Shown here one piece after another: positions 1 through 4,586 of a stretch of DNA of 9,934 nt. Numbering within the stretch: position 1 is the stretch's first letter; each line of letters opens with the position of its first letter. Position numbers and translations under genes: made by a program. Origin of the DNA: JBBAFB01 sp041655595. Its GTDB lineage: Bacteria; Bacillota; DULZ01. Under the pieces are notes generated by a model. It worked only from the letters and a program-made list of their open reading frames with translations, was not told where the DNA came from and searched no databases. The stretch lies in NCBI GenBank assembly GCA_041655595.1, contig JBBAFB010000083.1, positions 1 to 9,934 on the forward strand, read 5' to 3'.

Positions 1-631
1 CACCCTCTAACCCGACAAACTTAACAAAGGGACCAAAAAACTGAACGCGTTCTGTGGGTAATGCAGACAAGTTCGTCAACCCTTCCATTAACACGATTCC
101 GCTATCAAGTATTTCTTTGTGTACTACAAAATCCTCAGAAGTAAAATCTTTGAGCCGTGCAGAATACTCTTCAAAAAAATCTACCCCGATGGCTTTAGGT
201 TTTCTCTCTACTAACCACCTGGAAGCATCAACCGACAAATACGGTGAATCGACAAAGTAGCGTGGAAAGTCCATCCATGTCTTGTCACTCCAACCGGTGT
301 TAAGTAAAATTATGTCATTAGTTCTAATATTTGCATTACATTTCTCGAGATGCTCCCTAGTTATTTCTTCATTGTCAGCTACATGTGTCAAATCAAGAAC
401 AACGGCATCGCCAATTACCTGATCCAGTGAGAACTGATCAGTTGTTGCCCCGCCCTTAGTCACGTGCAAAGCCGAATCAATGTGTGCCCCTGTGTGAATA
501 CTCATATCAATTGAAGTAACCTGCCAAAAACCTGGTCCCCTGTTGTGGGGCGTAAACTTAACTTTCACATTTGTTGAAGGCGGTCCATAAACCTCGTTAC
601 TAACTGGCAAACTCAAATCAATAATTTTCAT
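1..631 (-). CDS. Cyclase-family metal hydrolase (kynurenine formamidase-like), 3' end beyond left edge
   Basis: The first 210 codons of a minus-strand gene are visible and run open through position 1. The protein matches the cyclase / arylformamidase family (PF04199). This is a family of metal-dependent hydrolases of amides, lactones or cyclic substrates, including KynB and isatin hydrolase. It begins MKIIDLSLPVSNEVYGPP, and the metal-binding motif HTGAHIDSALH lies at residues 46-56 (H46, H50, D52, H56). The usual HxDxPxH proline is Ala here. Further family marks are TGWSD near residue 103, a PKAIGVDFFEEYSARL stretch, and VVHKEILDSGIVLMEGLTNL near the end. Family members usually run 210-260 residues, so probably only 10-40 residues are missing. 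The ATG at 631 follows a GGAAGG ribosome binding site. A strong promoter lies about 160 bases upstream. The substrate cannot be told from sequence, and no tryptophan-pathway genes are visible. Family assignment is secure, the exact reaction is not. Confidence 0.9.
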   Translation of the reverse strand, partial: MKIIDLSLPVSNEVYGPPSTNVKVKFTPHNRGPGFWQVTSIDMSIHTGAHIDSALHVTKGGATTDQFSLDQVIGDAVVLDLTHVADNEEITREHLEKCNANIRTNDIILLNTGWSDKTWMDFPRYFVDSPYLSVDASRWLVERKPKAIGVDFFEEYSARLKDFTSEDFVVHKEILDSGIVLMEGLTNLSALPTERVQFFGPFVKFVGLEG

Positions 632-687
632 TTTCTACCTTCCTTTCTTTTTTGAAAATACGAAAACAGAAAAATTTTAATTACTCC

Positions 688-731
688 TAGGTGCCGATGC
701 CACCCTAACCCACTGAATACCTAAATATTCA
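688..731 (-). other. Structured segment in the cyclase mRNA leader
   Basis: The predicted leader of about 150 bases holds two inverted repeats. One is TGAATA (714-719) with TATTCA (726-731), a perfect 6-base stem with a 6-base loop. The other is a GC-richer stem pairing TAGG(g)TG with CACCTA across roughly 688-708. Neither is followed directly by a T-run, so they do not look like a terminator, and they match no riboswitch class I recognise. They could be RNA structure or additional protein-binding sites. Confidence 0.25.
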
Positions 732-760
732 ACGTAATCAGACCCCCTTTACTTGTCCGT

Positions 761-781
761 ATGTAAATATTTAATTTACAT
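761..781. promoter_or_regulatory. Palindrome O1, possible operator just downstream of the cyclase start site
   Basis: A perfect inverted repeat with 7-base arms, ATGTAAA and TTTACAT, separated by TATTTAA. It would begin a few bases after the predicted transcription start of the cyclase gene, a typical place for a repressor to block initiation. It contains a GTAAATA element that also occurs in the palindrome at 831-857 and singly near 917-925. No specific regulator family can be named. Confidence 0.45.
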
Positions 782-790
782 CCTATACCA

Positions 791-819
791 ATACTACCCA
801 AATAAATATACCTTGTCAA
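791..819 (-). promoter_or_regulatory. Sigma-A-type promoter of the cyclase gene
   Basis: Read on the minus strand, a perfect -35 TTGACA (819-814) is followed by a 17-base spacer and a -10 TAGTAT (796-791). Transcription would begin near 784, giving a leader of about 150 bases before the ATG at 631. No other minus-strand gene starts between here and the cyclase gene, so this is its likely promoter. It lies between two palindromes (761-781 and 831-857), which suggests regulation by a DNA-binding protein. Confidence 0.7.
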
Positions 820-830
820 TATAATTCTTA

Positions 831-857
831 AATATTGTTTACCTTGTAAATAATATT
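831..857. promoter_or_regulatory. Palindrome O2, possible operator just upstream of the cyclase -35 box
   Basis: Arms AATATTGTTTAC (831-842) and GTAAATAATATT (846-857) match at 11 of 12 positions around a 3-base spacer CTT. The element sits 12 bases upstream of the -35 box of the minus-strand promoter. Its centre is 73 bases from that of the 761-781 palindrome, about seven helical turns. It also overlaps a weak plus-strand promoter-like pair (TTGTTT 835-840, TTTAAT 857-862), so it could govern transcription both ways. It reads as an operator rather than a terminator because no T-run of RNA-terminator type follows a GC stem. Confidence 0.5.
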
Positions 858-942
858 TTAATTGAAACACATATCACAAGCTAGAAAATGGCTATAATTG
901 CATTTAATTTGAAATATTGTAAATACTGTCCATTATTATTCC

Positions 943-1068
943 ATGGCTCTGCCTTGCGCTCTATTGTCGAAAGCTCTTCAAAAGTTTGCAAGTGTTATCA
1001 TCTGCAAAAAATTGCATGTAAACATTAGCTATTACTTCAAAAGCAAAATTCGCATCGGACTTGAGTAG
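943..1068 (+). other. Weak 41-codon open frame ending just before a terminator (probably not coding)
   Basis: An ATG at 943 opens a 41-codon frame (MALPCALLSKALQKF...) that ends 8 bases before the terminator hairpin at 1077. Against coding, there is no ribosome binding site upstream of the ATG and I recognise no family. For some function, the frame sits exactly between promoter-like plus-strand sequence near 835-862 and a strong terminator. A short stem (TTCGC 1049-1053 with GCGAA 1068-1072) immediately precedes that terminator. It may be a remnant gene end or the body of a small RNA. Confidence 0.15.
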
Positions 1069-1076
1069 CGAACAAC

Positions 1077-1112
1077 AAAAAACCACCATCTAAATTTTAG
1101 TGGTGGTTTTTT
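1077..1112. terminator. Strong intrinsic terminator, readable from both strands
   Basis: AAAAAACCACCA (1077-1088) pairs perfectly with TGGTGGTTTTTT (1101-1112). Inside, CTAA (1090-1093) and TTAG (1097-1100) extend the stem past a single bulged T, leaving a 3-base loop. Because the stem is A-rich on one side and T-rich on the other, either strand gives a hairpin followed by a U-tract. No confirmed gene ends against it. The plus-strand side would end a transcript from the 840-1070 region. The minus-strand side would stop anything entering from 1113-1678, including read-through from the citrate synthase gene. Confidence 0.8.
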
Positions 1113-1117
1113 AATCT

Positions 1118-1147
1118 ACGTCACAGTGGCACAATACCTGTCCCCGC
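1118..1147 (-). repeat. Possible remnant of a RAYT-associated repeat or transposase tail
   Basis: Read on the minus strand, the sequence GGGGACAGGTATTGTGCCAC and the bases after it translate as G-D-R-Y-C-A-T-V-T followed by TAG. From memory, this resembles a recurring tail or repeat seen next to REP-associated (IS200-like, RAYT) transposases and scattered hypothetical proteins in Firmicutes. An in-frame stop lies five codons upstream, and no transposase body is present. At most this is a fragment, and the identification rests on recall rather than a search. Confidence 0.25.
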
Positions 1148-1188
1148 TCCATCATTGAAATGTTGCTTCAACTGGAGGGAAAATAAAT

Positions 1189-1284
1189 ATGATCGGGCAA
1201 AGGCCGCCCTCTACATGGGAAGATCCCAAAATTGTAACAAATATTCAACGATCTAATAAAATTAATCAACAAAATAAGAACTGA
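1189..1284 (+). CDS. Small ORF of 31 codons with strong ribosome binding site, function unknown
   Basis: A plus-strand ATG at 1189 is preceded by GGAGGG (1174-1179) at a 9-base spacing, among the better ribosome binding sites in the window. The product starts MIGQRPPSTWEDPKIVTNI and then becomes a polar Asn/Gln/Lys-rich tail ending at TGA 1282-1284. It has no signal peptide, membrane segment or cysteine. A short inverted repeat (TTGAA 1155-1159, TTCAA 1167-1171) lies just before the ribosome binding site. I see no clear promoter between the terminator ending at 1112 and the start codon. I do not recognise the protein. It may be a true small protein, or the surviving 5' end of a decayed gene, since the following bases are stop-rich in all frames. 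Confidence 0.35.
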   Translation: MIGQRPPSTWEDPKIVTNIQRSNKINQQNKN

Positions 1285-1639
1285 TCTTGATGTAAGGCCG
1301 CCAACCTTTGCAAAATGCAATTGAAACTGTTTCCAAGATTTATTTACATTTTATTAACCTTTTGAGTTACATTAATTTGCGTAGCAAGAATAACAACCAA
1401 TAAAAGATAAAAGGAGTGACGCTTGTACAAATTTGCTAGCTGCTTTCAAATTTCATTTATTAACAAGAGCATTACAAGACAATCTTTGCTTTGGGTGATC
1501 TACCTGTGCTCACCATGTCATTTTACATGCCAAATCATTATTCACATAAGCCCTTGTATAAGCCTTTGCATATCTTCTCAGTAGTCCAAAACGGGTATTT
1601 TTTGATCATAATTGTTCGTGCCCTCATTAAAAAGGAACT
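1285..1639. other. AT-rich intergenic stretch without a supported gene
   Basis: No frame here combines a plausible start, a ribosome binding site and protein-like composition. A GGAGTG site at 1413-1418 precedes a TTG-started 53-codon frame (1423-1584), but the product is rich in Ile, Cys and Ser with no recognisable pattern. An imperfect 12-base tandem repeat, ATAAGCCCTTGT then ATAAGCCTTTGC, occupies 1546-1569. The stretch could be decayed coding sequence downstream of the citrate synthase gene. Confidence 0.4.
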
Positions 1640-1670
1640 TTTGGTAGTAAAGCTGAGCACCATCACCAAA
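1627..1670 (-). terminator. Weak candidate terminator after the citrate synthase gene
   Basis: On the minus strand, TTTGGT (1670-1665) pairs with ACCAAA (1645-1640) around a 19-base loop that can form an inner GCT/AGC stem. It is followed by TTCCTTTTT. It lies 9 bases beyond the stop codon of the citrate synthase gene. The stem is short, so termination would be modest, and the stronger hairpin at 1077-1112 would act as backup. Confidence 0.3.
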
Positions 1671-1678
1671 GGCCCAAT

Positions 1679-3010
1679 TTATCTTTCACTCATAGGAGTG
1701 TAGCCGATTCTTTGCGCAATACTTTTGTAAGCGGGACGAATCATTTTACCGTCATTGACTAATTCTTCGATACGGTGGGCACTCCAGCCGGAGATTCTGG
1801 AGATGGCAAACATGGGGGTAAACAATTCGGAAGGTATATTAAGCATCTTGTACACAAAACCGGAATAAAAGTCCACATTAGCACTCACGCCCTTATAGAT
1901 CCTGCGTTTTTTGGCAATTACTTGGGGCGCTAACTCTTCTACTTTAGCGTATAAACCGAATTCCTCCTCCAGGCCCTTTTCTTTGGCAAGCTTTTCACAT
2001 TGTTCCTTTAATATTTCAGTCCGGGGGTCGGAAATAGAGTAAACAGCATGCCCAACCCCATAGATCAAGCCGGAGCGGTCAAAGGCTTCCCTTCCCAGCA
2101 ATTTCTCCAGGTATCTACTGATTTGTTCATCATCTTTCCAATCGGTGATATTTTGTTTGAGATCATCAAACATCTGTACAACTTTAATATTTGCACCCCC
2201 GTGTCTGGGCCCCTTCAGGGAACCTAAGGCAGCAGAGATAGTTGAATAAGTATCTGTGCCTGCCGATGTTACCACATGGGTTGTAAAACTGGAGTTATTA
2301 CCGCCGCCGTGCTCGGCGTGGAGAACTAAGGAAATATCCAGCAAAGCGGCCTCCAAGGCGGTAAATTGGTTGTCCGGCCTTAACATATGCAGAATATTTT
2401 CTGCCGTTCCATAATCCTCCTTAGGGCTATGGATAATCAGGCTCTTTTTGCCAAAATAATGATTATAGGCTTGGTAACCATAAACAGCCAACAAAGGAAA
2501 ATAAGCAATCATCTGCAAGGACTGGCGAAGCACATTCCTGATACTATTATCATCGGATTGCTCGTCGTAACTGTAAAGCGCCAAAATACCTCTTGAAAGT
2601 ACATTCATCATATTTTTACTGGGGGCCTTCATAATAATATCCCGAACAAAACTAGGTGGCAGGCTACGATAACTGGCCAGCAGTTTTTCAAAGCTTTTCA
2701 GGGTATTTTTATCAGGCAATTCCCCAAACAACAACAAATAAGTAGTCTCCTCAAATCCTGCCCTGCCCTCTTGCAAAAAACCGTTAACCAATTCTTTTAC
2801 ATTAATACCCCTATAAAAAAGCTGGCCGGGGATGGGCACATATTCCCCTTCGTCAATGATGTAGGAATGCACCTCCCCTATTTCCGTTAACCCTGTTAAA
2901 ACACCTCTCCCGCTAATATCCCTTAGCCCTCTTTTCACATCATACCGATCATACAATTCAGGATCAATGTAACTACATTTCTCAGCTAAAACAGTCAACT
3001 CGTTTAACAT
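1679..3010 (-). CDS. Citrate / 2-methylcitrate synthase (Si-type fold)
   Basis: This 443-residue protein belongs to the citrate synthase family (PF00285). The family condenses oxaloacetate with acetyl-CoA, or propionyl-CoA in methylcitrate synthases, in the cytoplasm. Catalytic positions are intact: H234 in HAEHGGGN (equivalent to pig H274), H270 in LKGPRHGGAN (pig H320) and D380 in SANVDFYSG (pig D375). H321 and the R330-containing segment GVGHAVYSISDPR bind oxaloacetate. The N-terminal about 40 residues and the FYRGINVKEL segment fit the longer clostridial subfamily usually annotated citrate/2-methylcitrate synthase. It is not the Re-type citrate synthase, which is related to isopropylmalate synthase. 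The ATG at 3010 follows GGAG at 5 bases. It is transcribed alone, divergently from a thioesterase. Acetyl- versus propionyl-CoA preference cannot be read from the sequence, so no symbol is given. Confidence 0.95.
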   Translation of the reverse strand: MLNELTVLAEKCSYIDPELYDRYDVKRGLRDISGRGVLTGLTEIGEVHSYIIDEGEYVPIPGQLFYRGINVKELVNGFLQEGRAGFEETTYLLLFGELPDKNTLKSFEKLLASYRSLPPSFVRDIIMKAPSKNMMNVLSRGILALYSYDEQSDDNSIRNVLRQSLQMIAYFPLLAVYGYQAYNHYFGKKSLIIHSPKEDYGTAENILHMLRPDNQFTALEAALLDISLVLHAEHGGGNNSSFTTHVVTSAGTDTYSTISAALGSLKGPRHGGANIKVVQMFDDLKQNITDWKDDEQISRYLEKLLGREAFDRSGLIYGVGHAVYSISDPRTEILKEQCEKLAKEKGLEEEFGLYAKVEELAPQVIAKKRRIYKGVSANVDFYSGFVYKMLNIPSELFTPMFAISRISGWSAHRIEELVNDGKMIRPAYKSIAQRIGYTPMSER

Positions 3011-3087
3011 TTGGCTCCATCCTCTCCATTTTTCTATTTATTTCAGACGGCTAAAACCGCTAAAAAACCTCGCCATAGTTTCAAAAC

Positions 3088-3096
3088 ATTATATCA
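3088..3096 (-). promoter_or_regulatory. Extended -10 promoter of the citrate synthase gene
   Basis: The minus strand reads TGATATAAT, a perfect -10 box with the TGn extension that compensates for a weak -35. The upstream region is a T-tract rather than TTGACA. The start would lie near 3081, giving a leader of about 70 bases to the ATG at 3010. Confidence 0.5.
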
Positions 3097-3174
3097 TTAA
3101 GCAGAAAAAAAATAAACCGGTCAATTTTTGATAGCTAAGCACAAGGTGAAGTACATAATGACGGTTCTTTTGAT

Positions 3175-3204
3175 TTGTTTGGAGATTTTTTTTGCAGGTA
3201 TTAT
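3175..3204 (+). promoter_or_regulatory. Candidate promoter of the thioesterase gene
   Basis: TTGTTT (3175-3180), an 18-base spacer and TATTAT (3199-3204) make a moderate sigma-A-type promoter about 95 bases before the thioesterase ATG. It points away from the citrate synthase promoter at 3088-3096, consistent with two independent divergent transcripts. Confidence 0.35.
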
Positions 3205-3301
3205 GGTTACTCAGCTAGAAAAGGTATTTTACCCCTGAGTGGTATTGGTTGCCCGGGGTTACTGTAATTTCAATTGAAAGAAAGGAAGGAAAGAAACAGC
3301 A

Positions 3302-3691
3302 ATGAAATTAAATCTGACCAAAAGCATTGAAAATGACCGATTTGCCGCTTATAACGGCATTAAACTGGTGGAGATCAAGCCCGGGTTTGCCGTGGCTGAA
3401 ATGGAAATCAATGAAAACCATCTTAATGGAGTAGATTTAGTTCACGGCGCTGCAATTTTTAGCCTGGCGGATTACGCCTTTGCTGCCGCCTCAAATTCCA
3501 AAGGAGTGGTAACAGTCTCTGTTAATGCCAGCATAGCCTACTTTAAATCACCAAAAGGGCCACGACTGGTAGCCGAGGCCGAAGAAATTTCATCGAGTAA
3601 AAAACTATGCAATTACAACATTGATATTTTTGATGAAAACAAAGAATTAGTAGCCCGATTTATCGGTACAGGCTATAAAAAGTCCAGCTAA
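3302..3691 (+). CDS. PaaI-type hotdog-fold acyl-CoA thioesterase
   Basis: The 129-residue protein has the size and pattern of single-domain hotdog thioesterases of the PaaI / YbgC-like group, which hydrolyse acyl- or aryl-acyl-CoA to the free acid and CoA. The signature HLNGVDLVHGAAIFSLAD spans residues 40-57. It has N42 and H49-G50 ahead of the hotdog helix, and D57 at the usual acidic catalytic position. The strands VVTVSVNASIAYFKSPK and LVAEAEEISSSKKLCNYNIDI follow as in the family. The ATG at 3302 lies 11-12 bases after GGAAGG, slightly long but the only convincing start. It stands alone on the plus strand between two minus-strand genes. In PaaI-type systems such enzymes remove dead-end CoA esters. 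The substrate here is unknown. Confidence 0.85.
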   Translation: MKLNLTKSIENDRFAAYNGIKLVEIKPGFAVAEMEINENHLNGVDLVHGAAIFSLADYAFAAASNSKGVVTVSVNASIAYFKSPKGPRLVAEAEEISSSKKLCNYNIDIFDENKELVARFIGTGYKKSS

Positions 3692-3712
3692 TTTTTATTT
3701 TTTACATTATAA

Positions 3713-3748
3713 ACCGCCGGAAGGCGGTAAACTCCGACGGTTCTCGGA
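3713..3748. terminator. Tandem hairpins between convergent thioesterase and rubrerythrin genes
   Basis: Two stem-loops sit side by side. ACCGCC (3713-3718) pairs with GGCGGT (3723-3728) around GGAA, and TCCGA (3733-3737) pairs with TCGGA (3744-3748). The position between two converging genes fits a shared termination zone. The first lacks a proper T-run on either side, while the second is followed on the plus strand by an AAATTTT tract. They are therefore imperfect intrinsic terminators. Confidence 0.4.
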
Positions 3749-3786
3749 TCAAATTTTAAGTTAATATCGGGAGGCCGGGCAAGCAT

Positions 3787-4377
3787 TTAACTTTCAGCAT
3801 AAGATTCGGAAAAAGGCATAAAATATCCCCGAGGATGTTCGCATACATTACAAATTTCCGGGGCTTCTTCCCCCACGTGAACATTGCCGCAAACAGTACA
3901 TATCCAAGCTATTTCATCATTTTTTCTAAAGATGAGATCATTTTCTATTTCATCGGCCAGCCTGCCAAATCTATCCCCATGGACCTTTTCAATTTTGGCT
4001 ATACGTTCAAACATACCGGCGGCCCTTGCAAAACCTTCTTCCCTTGCCACCTTGCCGAAACCCTTATATATCTCATCCCATTCTTCCAATTCATTATGCT
4101 GGGCAGCCCTTAAGGCCTTGGCCGTGCTGTCATAAGTGTCAACCGGATAAGCACCGGATATACTGATATTATCACCTGCATAATCCTTCAATAAATTATA
4201 AAATACTTTAGCATGGGCCCGTTCTTGATCCGCGGTATAATCAAAAACCGACCCTACCACTTGAAAGCCTTCCTTTTTGGCCACTGAAGCAGCTATATTG
4301 TAGCGATTTCTTGCCTGACTCTCTCCTGCAAAAGCCCTCATTAAATTCTCGTAGGTTTTACTTCCTTTTAAATTCAT
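3787..4377 (-). CDS. rbr: Rubrerythrin
   Basis: A complete 196-residue rubrerythrin, a cytoplasmic non-haem diiron peroxidase that reduces hydrogen peroxide to water in anaerobes. Electrons reach it through its rubredoxin domain. The four-helix diiron domain comes first, with ligands visible as E19 (FAGESQARNRY), E52 and H55 (DQERAHAK), E99 and E102 (EEWDEIY), and E130 and H133 (EKVHGDRF). The C-terminal rubredoxin-like domain has C160/C163 (WICTVCGNVH) and C176/C179 (CNVCEHPRGYF) to hold the single iron. Length and order are those of the classical enzyme. The ATG at 4377 follows GGAGGG at 5 bases. The gene has its own upstream region beyond the terminator of the neighbouring purine operon and is probably monocistronic. 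No convincing PerR box is visible. Confidence 0.97.
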   Translation of the reverse strand: MNLKGSKTYENLMRAFAGESQARNRYNIAASVAKKEGFQVVGSVFDYTADQERAHAKVFYNLLKDYAGDNISISGAYPVDTYDSTAKALRAAQHNELEEWDEIYKGFGKVAREEGFARAAGMFERIAKIEKVHGDRFGRLADEIENDLIFRKNDEIAWICTVCGNVHVGEEAPEICNVCEHPRGYFMPFSESYAES

Positions 4378-4555
4378 AAAAGCCCTCCTCGTTAAATTGT
4401 AGTTCCAACAGTTAAAGTGCCCACTTATCTATAATTTAACTAAAAGGCTATAAAATATCCCCCCGCAATAGAACTTTAGGACATGGAGGATCAAATTTTA
4501 CACAGGATAAGATCATATAAAAAAACCAGTCTTTATTTGTCTCCGTTCATTAAAC

Positions 4556-4586
4556 AAAAAAGAGCCCCCTGTTAGGGCCCTTTTTT
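4556..4586 (-). terminator. Intrinsic terminator of the purine permease-deaminase unit, overlapping the stop codon
   Basis: On the minus strand, AAAAAAG-g-GCCC pairs with GGGC-t-CTTTTTT around a 7-base loop and ends in six Ts. The TAA stop of the adenine deaminase gene (4574-4572) lies inside the loop, and the last codons (Lys-Lys-Gly-Pro) form the upstream arm. A ribosome finishing translation would cover the hairpin, so termination could be sensitive to translation. Confidence 0.85.

Noticed and set aside
1127..1142. Possible sigma-54 promoter (TGGCAC-N5-CTGT) 50 bases before the small ORF
   Set aside because: The -24 half is good, but the -12 half has GT in place of the nearly invariant GC and only partial match otherwise. 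The same bases are better explained by the repeat-like tail on the other strand.
1423..1584. TTG-started 53-codon plus-strand frame with GGAGTG upstream
   Set aside because: The product is an irregular Ile/Cys/Ser-rich sequence with no family resemblance, and it overlaps other equally poor frames. The site is probably chance.
1581..1685. Minus-strand 35-codon frame just after citrate synthase with protein-like composition (WAFGDGAQLYYQKF...)
   Set aside because: It has no start codon, begins after a stop inside the citrate synthase gene, and is short enough to occur by chance. I could not tie it to any family, so I do not call a pseudogene.
1491..1703. 70-codon plus-strand frame
   Set aside because: It has no ribosome binding site and runs antisense into the end of the citrate synthase gene with unremarkable composition.
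4400..4440. PerR-box-like sequence upstream of rubrerythrin
   Set aside because: The best alignment (minus-strand TTAAATTATAGATAA) matches only about 9 of 15 positions of the consensus, which is not meaningful in AT-rich DNA.
3746..4500. 13-base direct repeat GGATCAAATTTTA at 3746-3758 and 4488-4500 flanking the rubrerythrin gene
   Set aside because: An AT-rich 13-mer repeated once in 10 kb is expected by chance at about this frequency, and there are no other signs of insertion.
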